A stretch of 5,140 nucleotides of DNA, taken from positions 1-5,140 of the forward strand of contig CALMBE010000289.1 of NCBI GenBank assembly GCA_937860165.1. Direction: 5' to 3'. Shown in pieces: positions 1 through 5,097 of this stretch. The number at the start of each line of letters is the position of its first letter. Positions within the stretch are counted from its first letter, which is position 1. A program made the position numbers and the translations under genes. The notes under the pieces were generated by a model. That model was not told the DNA's origin, ran no database searches, and saw nothing but the letters and a program-made list of their open reading frames with translations. The DNA comes from an uncultured Planctomycetaceae bacterium (GTDB lineage Bacteria > Planctomycetota > Planctomycetia > Pirellulales > Lacipirellulaceae).

Positions 1-2
1 AC

Positions 3-1202
3 GAAGGAACAGCGGCGTTCCGCACCGTGGGCAACGGCTGGACTTCAACCGCCTCGGGGTCCTCTCCCCTTCGCGAGCCGAAGACACTCACTTGGAGTGT
101 AATTCCAGATGGCGTCAGCATCAGTGGAGGCCAAGGCGAACCTACCGGCCCGAGCACTCTGCGGGCCTTTCTGGATGGGATACATCATCCTGGCGGCGGC
201 AGCCCGGGGGGCGCGGATCTCACTCAGCGGGATTGGTTCCCCATCATGAAGTCGGCGTTTGATCGCTGGGACGCGGTTTCGGGACTCACCTTTCTCTATG
301 AATCTCAGGACGATGGAGGTACCTTCATGAGCCAACCGGGCAGCCTGGGAGTGCGGGGAGACCATCGCATCGGCGGGCACCATATCGATGGCATCACGTC
401 CCTTACGATCTTGGCCTACAACGCCTTCCCCAATAATTCCGACATGGTGATCGACACGGACGAAGTCGGAAGATACGGCAACTCCTCGAACAATTTTCGG
501 TTATTTCGCAACATGTTGATGCATGAGATCGGCCATGGACTGGGGCTCAATCATCTCGATTCTTCGACCTTTCGCTACCTCATGGAGCCGTTTCTCGACA
601 CCACCTTCGATGGTCCGCAGTTCGACGATGTCCTGGGTATTCATCGGCTTTACGGGGACCGCTTTGAAGAAAGTGGCGGTAACGACACGGCACTCATCGC
701 CACCAATCTGGGCGTTTTTGCTGCCGGTCAGTTACTCACTTTAGGCGAAGATGCCCTGGATGCCCCCGTGGCACCAACGGATGTCGACTTTGTCAGCATC
801 AACCACTCGGGGGATCACGATTACTTTAAGTTTTCGGTTGCGAATTCTGGAGCCGTCGACATCGTGCTCACTCCGCTGGGGCCCACCTATCAAGAAGGCC
901 CCCAGGGGGGAACGCAAACGTCGTTCGTCGCTGCGTCGAAAAACAATCTTTCTCTGTTCTTGTACGACAGTACCGGAACGAATCTGCTGACTTCCTCCGC
1001 GCTCGCCGGCCTGGGAGTAGCCGAGAGCATCCAGGGCTTCCTGCTCACGAATCCGGGCGATTACTATGTCCGAGTTTCTGGGAGCGCGGATGTCGCGCAG
1101 CTCTACCAACTTGATTTGGGATTCGTCCCCGAGCCAAGTGGCGCGGTGCTCTTAGCCTCGGCGCTTTTGGCATTTGTGGGTCGCGGAACACGCAGGGCCT
1201 GA
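3..1202 (+). CDS. Matrixin-like zinc metalloprotease with PPC-like domain and PEP-CTERM-like tail (5' partial)
   Basis: Predicted exported metalloprotease cut by the left window edge. The frame is open to base 3 and upstream residues (EGTAAFRT) run smoothly into the domain, so the GTG at 27 is probably an internal valine and the real start and signal peptide lie outside. Numbering from that GTG, residues 20-210 look like a matrixin/M10-type catalytic domain: an early LTWSVIPDG strand, then HEIGHGLGLNH at 166-176 fitting HExxHxxGxxH (zinc ligands H166, H170, H176; catalytic E167), and a YLMEP Met-turn candidate at 184-188. Residues about 250-365 resemble a pre-peptidase C-terminal (PPC) beta domain (HDYFKFSV; GDYYVRVSG). 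The tail has VPEP, a hydrophobic stretch and a final GRGTRR, typical of PEP-CTERM sorting. Substrate is unknown. It converges on the EF-G-like gene. Family call is firm; exact start and substrate are not determinable here. Confidence 0.9.
   Translation, partial: EGTAAFRTVGNGWTSTASGSSPLREPKTLTWSVIPDGVSISGGQGEPTGPSTLRAFLDGIHHPGGGSPGGADLTQRDWFPIMKSAFDRWDAVSGLTFLYESQDDGGTFMSQPGSLGVRGDHRIGGHHIDGITSLTILAYNAFPNNSDMVIDTDEVGRYGNSSNNFRLFRNMLMHEIGHGLGLNHLDSSTFRYLMEPFLDTTFDGPQFDDVLGIHRLYGDRFEESGGNDTALIATNLGVFAAGQLLTLGEDALDAPVAPTDVDFVSINHSGDHDYFKFSVANSGAVDIVLTPLGPTYQEGPQGGTQTSFVAASKNNLSLFLYDSTGTNLLTSSALAGLGVAESIQGFLLTNPGDYYVRVSGSADVAQLYQLDLGFVPEPSGAVLLASALLAFVGRGTRRA
1125..1199 (+). other. PEP-CTERM-like C-terminal sorting signal of the metalloprotease
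   Basis: The last 25 residues have the three-part form of PEP-CTERM signals: VPEPS, a hydrophobic helix (GAVLLASALLAFV), and a short basic end (GRGTRRA). In the known system such tails are processed by an exosortase in the inner membrane, linking the protein to surface or exopolysaccharide-associated export. No exosortase gene is in this window, so processing is inferred from the motif only. Confidence 0.85.
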
Positions 1203-1210
1203 TCCGATTC

Positions 1211-1236
1211 GGACTGGTCGCTTAAGCGACCAGTCC
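1211..1236. terminator. Perfect 26-bp palindrome between convergent genes, candidate bidirectional terminator
   Basis: The half-site GGACTGGTCGCTT is followed directly by its exact reverse complement. As RNA it would fold to an 11-bp stem with a UUAA loop on either strand. It begins 8 bp after the metalloprotease stop and lies 37 bp beyond the EF-G-like stop, the usual place for a shared terminator. Neither strand has a T-tract after the stem, so it is not a classical intrinsic terminator; it may act as an RNA 3'-end stabiliser or with Rho. A protein-binding palindrome is a less likely alternative. Confidence 0.6.
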
Positions 1237-1250
1237 AGAAGTGGGATCCA

Positions 1251-1288
1251 GTCGAGGGGACTGAGTGGCTCGCTCAGTCTTCCTCGAC
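1251..1288. terminator. Second long hairpin overlapping the 3' end of the EF-G-like gene
   Basis: GTCGAGG (1251-1257) pairs with CCTCGAC (1282-1288), and GACTGAG (1259-1265) pairs with CTCAGTC (1273-1279). This gives 14 base pairs, a small asymmetric internal loop (G1258 opposite two T), and a 7-nt apical loop. The right arm contains the stop codon and last four codons of the EF-G-like gene, so the stem could form at the 3' end of its mRNA as well as in read-through from the metalloprotease side. No T-tract follows on either strand. Its role is inferred from position. Confidence 0.5.
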
Positions 1289-3364
1289 CTTGAGCTTGGC
1301 CTGCGAAACGATCTCTTGCTGCACGTTGCCGGGGACGACTTCGTAGTGAGAGAATTCCATGGTGAAACTCCCCTGCCCTCCCGTCATCGACGAGAGCGTG
1401 CGGGCGTAGGTCGAGACTTCCCCTAGGGGGGCCTTGGCCTCGACAACCGTCATGCCACCGCCGACGGTTTCCATCCCCACCATCTGGCCACGACGCCCGG
1501 AGAGGTCGCTCGAAACATCTCCCACATTCCCCGCGGGCACGGTGATGTGTAGATTCACAATCGGTTCCAACAGCCCCGGCTTGGATTGCTTGAAGACTTC
1601 GGCAAAGACGCGGCTGCCGGCAATCCGGAAGGCGGTTTCGTTGCTGTCGACCGGATGGTCTTTGCCGAAATGAACTTCGACACAGACATTCTGCACCGGG
1701 TAGCCCGCGACCACTCCCTGATTGAGTCGTTCGAGAAAACCTTTTTCAATCGCCGGCATGAAGTTGCCCGGAATGGAACCACCGACCACGCTATCGAGCC
1801 ACAAGAAATGGTTCTTCTCATGGTAGTGAAACGACTTGAGTTGTGGAAATCGTTCCTTGGTGGCAAACTCGGTCGCGTCGGCCCCTTCGGGGAACGGATA
1901 CATCCGCACATGCACTTCAGCAAATTGTCCCGCACCACCTGATTGTTTCTTGTGGCGATAGCTCCCTTCGGAATTGGTTTGAATCGTTTCGCGATAGGGA
2001 ATTTTGGGTTCCTTCACTTCCACCTCGACATGATCGCGGCGTTTGAGTCGCTCGCGGATCATCGAGAGATGCAACTCGCTCATGCCGGTGAGCACCATCT
2101 CTTTCGTCTCGGGGTCGTGATCGACGTGGACCGTGGGGTCTTCTTCGGTAATTTTGTGCAACGCTCCCGAAAGTTTGGCTTCGTCGCCCCGCGCCTTGGG
2201 AGCGACGGCCAGGCCGACCATCGGCGTCGGAAAACTGAACGCTGGCAATTTCACTTCGCCCAGGGAACTCCCCGTGTGCAGATCTTCGCACTTGGCAACC
2301 GCCACGATTTCGCCTGGGCCCGCTTCGTCGATGGGTTCGGTGTGATTCGCCTGCACGCTCAACAGCGGACCGAGCTTGATCCCCTTGCGGGCCCCGGGCG
2401 ACTCGATCGTGGCATCTTTCTTGAGTGTCCCCGAGTAAATGCGAATGAAACTCAAACGCTGGACGAATGGGTCGATCCGGGTCTTAAAGACTTGGGCGGC
2501 CAGGGGGGCCAGTGGATCGGATTTCAAGGAGACCGTGTCCCCATCTTTAGTGGCCAGGCGAATCACGGCATCCGGCGGCAGCGTCTCGGTCGCCAGGAAG
2601 TCCATCAATTCTTTGATCCCAATGTCTTTTTTGGTCGAGACACACACGATTGGAGTGAGCGAACCCGAGGCAATCGCTTGCACCATGAGCTTGGCAAGTT
2701 CCTCGCTGGAGGGGATCTCGCCCTCGAAATAGCGCTCCATCACGGCTTCATCGACTTCGATGATGGACTCGACGAGCGACTCGTGAATCTCCTTGGGGTC
2801 GATGGGCGCGCCTTTGGTATCGGCTGGTAGCGTGAGCGTGCTCGCCACTCCGTGCAAGGATTCCCCCAACCCGAGCGGAACATTGATCAACGCACAGCCT
2901 GAGCCGAACACCTCTTTAATCGCGGCAATGAGGCCGGGAAAGTCGATGTTGTCGGTATCCAATTTGGTAATCACAATGATCCGCCCGCAACCCGCCTTGC
3001 CGGCCTCGCTCCACGCACGCCGCGTATTGACCTTGATCCCCGCGTGGGCATCAATCGCGATCAATGCCGTCTCGACGGCACTGAGCGAACCGATCATCTG
3101 GCCAATGAAATCGGGATAGCCAGGTGTGTCGATCAAGTTGATTCGTTTGCCCGCATGGTCGAAATGCACCACGGTCGATTCAATCGAGTGCTTGTGGTTT
3201 TTTTCTTCCTCGTCGAAATCACAGAAGCTGGTTCCCGCATCGACGCTGGGCTTGTTGGTAGCAGCACCGGTGGCGACGAGTAGCTGATCGACAAGGGTCG
3301 TCTTCCCCGAATTCCCGTGCCCGCAGATGGCAATGTTCCGAATATCAGAGACATTCCTAACCAT
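1274..3364 (-). CDS. EF-G-like translational GTPase (EF-G-2 type paralogue)
   Basis: 696 residues, full length for the EF-G family. G domain about 8-260: P-loop GHGNSGKT (15-22), switch I with S60 where canonical EF-G has threonine, DTPGY (79-83) in place of DTPGH, TKLD (133-136) in place of NKMD, and S243-T244 at the G5 position. Domain II is about 285-372. Domain III is about 379-452, including GMSELHLSMIRERLKR. Domain IV is about 455-580, with SGGAGQF and the tip loop DHPVDSNE keeping its histidine (H570). Domain V is about 595-685 (SGRRGQMVGME). From memory, APGY/TPGY and TKLD resemble Thermus thermophilus EF-G-2. Domains III-V are well kept, so ribosome binding is likely. Whether it drives translocation, recycling or another step cannot be told. 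The start is fixed by an AAGGAG 5 nt upstream. It lies 54 bp after hisA on the same strand and could be co-transcribed. It is probably not the housekeeping fusA. Confidence 0.93.
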   Translation of the reverse strand: MVRNVSDIRNIAICGHGNSGKTTLVDQLLVATGAATNKPSVDAGTSFCDFDEEEKNHKHSIESTVVHFDHAGKRINLIDTPGYPDFIGQMIGSLSAVETALIAIDAHAGIKVNTRRAWSEAGKAGCGRIIVITKLDTDNIDFPGLIAAIKEVFGSGCALINVPLGLGESLHGVASTLTLPADTKGAPIDPKEIHESLVESIIEVDEAVMERYFEGEIPSSEELAKLMVQAIASGSLTPIVCVSTKKDIGIKELMDFLATETLPPDAVIRLATKDGDTVSLKSDPLAPLAAQVFKTRIDPFVQRLSFIRIYSGTLKKDATIESPGARKGIKLGPLLSVQANHTEPIDEAGPGEIVAVAKCEDLHTGSSLGEVKLPAFSFPTPMVGLAVAPKARGDEAKLSGALHKITEEDPTVHVDHDPETKEMVLTGMSELHLSMIRERLKRRDHVEVEVKEPKIPYRETIQTNSEGSYRHKKQSGGAGQFAEVHVRMYPFPEGADATEFATKERFPQLKSFHYHEKNHFLWLDSVVGGSIPGNFMPAIEKGFLERLNQGVVAGYPVQNVCVEVHFGKDHPVDSNETAFRIAGSRVFAEVFKQSKPGLLEPIVNLHITVPAGNVGDVSSDLSGRRGQMVGMETVGGGMTVVEAKAPLGEVSTYARTLSSMTGGQGSFTMEFSHYEVVPGNVQQEIVSQAKLKVEED

Positions 3365-3369
3365 GGTTG

Positions 3370-3375
3370 CTCCTT
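3370..3375 (-). promoter_or_regulatory. Strong Shine-Dalgarno site of the EF-G-like gene
   Basis: On the minus strand AAGGAG lies 5 nt before the ATG (AAGGAGCAACCATG). It fixes the start and contrasts with hisA (weak GGGTGG) and hisH (none seen), suggesting the GTPase is translated more strongly or at least independently of the his genes. Confidence 0.8.
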
Positions 3376-3398
3376 GGAAAAGTTGATGAGTGGGGTCA

Positions 3399-3412
3399 GT
3401 GGTTGGTGGTTG
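3399..3412. repeat. Tandem heptamer GTGGTTG x2 in the hisA/EF-G-like spacer
   Basis: Two exact adjacent copies of GTGGTTG (CAACCAC on the coding strand) sit in the 54-bp spacer, 35 bp upstream of the EF-G-like start. The bases before them on the plus strand (GTCAGTG overlapping the first copy) are similar in composition. It resembles heptamer STRR-type repeats described in cyanobacteria; family membership is not established. Confidence 0.6.
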
Positions 3413-3418
3413 GACTTT

Positions 3419-4165
3419 TCAAAGTGTTCTTGTTTTATGGGTTGCTTGTAGGGATCGCCCTACGGTGATTGCTTCGGCGAGGTCAATCGTGTTTTCGTAG
3501 AGTGCTCGACCGATGATGGCACCTGCCAAACCTGCTTCTGCCAGATTTCGCACGTCTTCGAGATTCGTCACCCCTCCCGAGGCGACCACGGGAATCTCGA
3601 CCTGCCGCTGCATGGCAGCCATCTCCGGTAGATTCGGGCCAGCCATCATGCCATCGGTGGCGATATCGGTGTACACGATCGCCGCGAGGGGAAGGTCGCT
3701 AAACTGCTGGACCAGCTCGCTAGCTCGGACACTGCTGGTTTCGAGCCAGCCGTCGGTCGCCACTAATCCATTGCGGGCATCGAGGCCCAAGACGAGCTTG
3801 CCGGGAACAGCTAAGCACATCTCGCGGAACCAAGCCGGGTTCTTGAGCGCCGCAGTGCCGATTACCAAGCGATCGAGCCCGAGCTCGAGCAACTGCTCGA
3901 TGACCTGCCGATTGCGAACTCCGCCTCCCAGTTCACATTCGAGATCGACAACGCTGACAACTTGGCGAACGATTTCCCAGTTGGTAGGCCGACCATCGCG
4001 GGCCCCGTCGAGATCGACCAGGTGCAAATGCCGCGCCCCAGCAGCCTGAAATCCGAGCGCTACGGCGACGGGGTCGTCGGAGAAAATAGTTTCGCGGGCG
4101 TAATCTCCCTGCTGGAGCCGAACGCACTTGCCTCCTCGCAGATCAATTGCCGGCCATATCTGCAT
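3419..4165 (-). CDS. hisA: 1-(5-phosphoribosyl)-5-[(5-phosphoribosylamino)methylideneamino]imidazole-4-carboxamide isomerase
   Basis: Cytoplasmic TIM-barrel enzyme of histidine synthesis that isomerises ProFAR to PRFAR by an Amadori rearrangement. The 248-residue product has the family's usual length. Visible motifs: MQIWPAIDLRGGKCVRL at the N-terminus with catalytic D8; GGGVR (81-84 region) for one phosphate; LGLDARNG with the second catalytic aspartate D129; YTDIATDG (165-172); SGGV (197-200) and IIGRALYE (217-224) for the other phosphate. The open frame continues far upstream to 4861, but that part is non-homologous and overlaps hisH, so the ATG at 4165 is the start; a weak GGGTGG lies 7 nt upstream (4173-4178). 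It is downstream of hisH on the same strand after a long spacer, which may carry its own promoter. Product PRFAR feeds the HisH-HisF synthase. Confidence 0.96.
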   Translation of the reverse strand: MQIWPAIDLRGGKCVRLQQGDYARETIFSDDPVAVALGFQAAGARHLHLVDLDGARDGRPTNWEIVRQVVSVVDLECELGGGVRNRQVIEQLLELGLDRLVIGTAALKNPAWFREMCLAVPGKLVLGLDARNGLVATDGWLETSSVRASELVQQFSDLPLAAIVYTDIATDGMMAGPNLPEMAAMQRQVEIPVVASGGVTNLEDVRNLAEAGLAGAIIGRALYENTIDLAEAITVGRSLQATHKTRTL

Positions 4166-4210
4166 CCCGGTGCCACCCAGATTGTTGTTGCGGATGAGTC
4201 CAATGCCTCG

Positions 4211-4239
4211 AATATCGCACAGTGGGCGGGCGATTTCAA
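4211..4239 (-). promoter_or_regulatory. Candidate sigma70-type promoter of hisA
   Basis: On the minus strand TTGAAA (4239-4234; 5 of 6 to TTGACA) is followed after exactly 17 nt by GATATT (4216-4211; 4 of 6 to TATAAT). Transcription would begin near 4204, giving a leader of about 39 nt before the hisA ATG. This fits the 262-bp spacer, which is long for one operon. Planctomycete promoter consensus is not well known, so this is a pattern match only. Confidence 0.35.
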
Positions 4240-4286
4240 GATGCTGGTTTGAAGGTGATTGGCTGGCGGTATTTGGGGGATTTTTA

Positions 4287-4318
4287 GCGCAGAGCCGCGA
4301 AGGCGCAAAGTCGCAAAG
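4287..4318. repeat. Four-unit degenerate octamer array, consensus NCGCARAG
   Basis: Four contiguous 8-bp units on the plus strand: GCGCAGAG, CCGCGAAG, GCGCAAAG, TCGCAAAG. On the coding strand this reads as CTTTGCGN-type units ending in a run of A. The period is exactly 8 with no gaps. I recall similar 'CTTTGCGCCTTCGCG'-like blocks in spacers of planctomycetes and other bacteria, so it is probably a dispersed genomic repeat rather than a hisA-specific site. Confidence 0.75.
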
Positions 4319-4336
4319 AATGCGGCTGTGACGCTT

Positions 4337-4380
4337 AGCGATTCTCCGGCATTGCGGCATTGCGCTCAATGGAATTCGCT
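4337..4380. repeat. Imperfect hairpin with nested stem and tandem CGGCATTG x2
   Basis: Outer arms AGCGATTC (4337-4344) and GAATTCGCT (4372-4380) pair with one bulged base. Inside, CATTG (4358-4362) and CAATG (4367-4371) form a 5-bp stem around CGCT. Two exact tandem copies of CGGCATTG occupy 4347-4362. It begins about 50 bp after the hisH stop, so an RNA structure at the hisH 3' end is possible; no T-tract follows. Confidence 0.45.
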
Positions 4381-4386
4381 TCGCAC

Positions 4387-4401
4387 GGCCCGGGGGGGGC
4401 C
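4387..4401. repeat. GC-only hairpin with eight-base homopolymer after hisH
   Basis: GGCCC and GGGCC arms flank five G residues, so the plus strand holds eight consecutive G (4392-4399) and the hisH transcript would hold eight C. It lies 26 bp after the hisH stop codon. The stem is short and no T-run follows, so terminator function is doubtful; it resembles a GC-rich intergenic repeat remnant. Confidence 0.4.
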
Positions 4402-4427
4402 ATGCTACGGAGATTTGGTAGAAACTC

Positions 4428-5036
4428 TTACTTGAGTTCCGCGAAGTTGCGGAGAACTTGCAGGCCGTCGCGTTGGCTCTTTTCAGGGTGAAACTGGGTC
4501 GCAAAAAGATTGTCTCGCCAAACCGTCGCACAGAACAGATCGGGGTAGGCCGCTTCGCCATCGATAACCGCCGGATCGCTCGGCACGACATAGTAGGAAT
4601 GGACAAAATAAAAATGGGTGCCACTGGCGAGGCCGCGAAAGATGGGAGCCTGGTGACGGAATTGCACCTGATTCCAACCCATGTGAGGCACCTTGTATTC
4701 GGCGGGGACTTGAAACTTACGGACGTCGCCCGCGAGAATGCCGAGCCCTTCGTGTTCGCCGTCTTCAGAACTGTGATCGAACAGAAGTTGCAGGCCCAAA
4801 CAAATCCCCAAGAAAGGTTTGCCACTGGCAACGAATTCGCGAATCGGCTCGACCAAGTCACGACGCTTCAGCTCGGCAATCGCATCGGCAAAGGCCCCCA
4901 CTCCCGGCAGGACGATGTGCGAAGCCTGTGCCAAGATCTTCGGATCGCTGGTAATCGCCGCGGCATGACCGACCCGTTCAAATCCTTTTTGAACGCTGCG
5001 GAGATTGCCCATTTGGTAGTCGATGATGGCGAGCAT
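4428..5036 (-). CDS. hisH: Imidazole glycerol phosphate synthase, glutaminase subunit HisH
   Basis: Class I glutamine amidotransferase that hydrolyses glutamine and channels ammonia to HisF, which converts PRFAR to imidazole glycerol phosphate and AICAR. The 202-residue product is the normal length. Catalytic triad: C79 in GICLGLQLL, H183 and E185 in QFHPEKS. Also seen are the N-terminal IIDYQMGNLRSV strand and turn, PGVGAF (44-49) near the oxyanion strand, PHMGWN (118-122 region), and FVHSYY (144-149), all family hallmarks. The ATG at 5036 matches the conserved N-terminus. No Shine-Dalgarno precedes it; instead there is a C/T-only tract, so initiation may be leader-dependent or SD-independent. 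It is first of the minus-strand cluster within the window; hisA follows. The partner hisF is absent here and must be elsewhere. Confidence 0.97.
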   Translation of the reverse strand: MLAIIDYQMGNLRSVQKGFERVGHAAAITSDPKILAQASHIVLPGVGAFADAIAELKRRDLVEPIREFVASGKPFLGICLGLQLLFDHSSEDGEHEGLGILAGDVRKFQVPAEYKVPHMGWNQVQFRHQAPIFRGLASGTHFYFVHSYYVVPSDPAVIDGEAAYPDLFCATVWRDNLFATQFHPEKSQRDGLQVLRNFAELK

Positions 5037-5045
5037 GGGAAGAAA

Positions 5046-5064
5046 GGGGGAAGGGGGAAGGGGG
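5046..5064. repeat. Tandem GGGGGAA heptamers (2.7 copies) next to the hisH start
   Basis: Three GGGGG runs spaced by AA on the plus strand (5046-5050, 5053-5057, 5060-5064), so the hisH leader RNA would read as repeated CCCCCTT. The array ends 9 bp before the hisH ATG, where a ribosome binding site would be expected. A fourth GGGGG run follows at 5088-5092, making a template-strand G-quadruplex conceivable but with one long loop. Confidence 0.7.
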
Positions 5065-5097
5065 ACTGAATTGTAAACTAGACACGAGGGGGACTGA
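5060..5097. repeat. 10-bp direct repeat GGGGGACTGA
   Basis: GGGGGACTGA occurs at 5060-5069 and again at 5088-5097, 28 bp apart start to start (close to, but not exactly, three helical turns). One copy abuts the GGGGGAA array. It could be a paired regulator site upstream of hisH or a repeat remnant; nothing in the sequence decides. Confidence 0.4.

Larger units (their letters stand above)
4166..4427. other. 262-bp hisH-hisA spacer rich in short repeats
   Basis: No credible gene is seen on either strand; open frames here are out-of-frame runs from hisA or hisH. Going from hisH toward hisA it contains a GC hairpin with an 8-C run (4387-4401), an imperfect hairpin (4337-4380) with two tandem octamers, a four-unit octamer array (4287-4318), and a candidate hisA promoter (4211-4239). 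The density of small repeats differs from the coding sequence on both sides. Confidence 0.7.

Noticed and set aside
27..29. GTG at 27 as the metalloprotease start
   Set aside because: The frame is open to the window edge, upstream residues look like part of the domain, and no signal peptide follows this GTG although the protein has an export tail.
45..1109. Minus-strand and alternate-frame open frames across the metalloprotease
   Set aside because: They overlap a gene with clear zinc-protease and PEP-CTERM motifs and show no domain of their own.
1943..2830. 295-codon open frame on the plus strand opposite the EF-G-like gene
   Set aside because: It lies entirely antisense to a well-conserved gene, has no recognisable domain and no Shine-Dalgarno site seen; such long antisense frames are common in GC-rich genes.
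4287..4362. CRISPR-like array
   Set aside because: Units are 8 bp and contiguous, with no spacers and no cas genes; this is a short tandem repeat, not CRISPR.
4166..4861. N-terminal extension of hisA by 232 codons
   Set aside because: The extension overlaps hisH in another frame, translates spacer repeats, and lacks homology-like features; the HisA family begins at the MQIWPAIDL motif.
4458..5069. 203-codon plus-strand frame opposite hisH
   Set aside because: It is antisense to hisH with catalytic motifs intact on the minus strand; it is a shadow frame.
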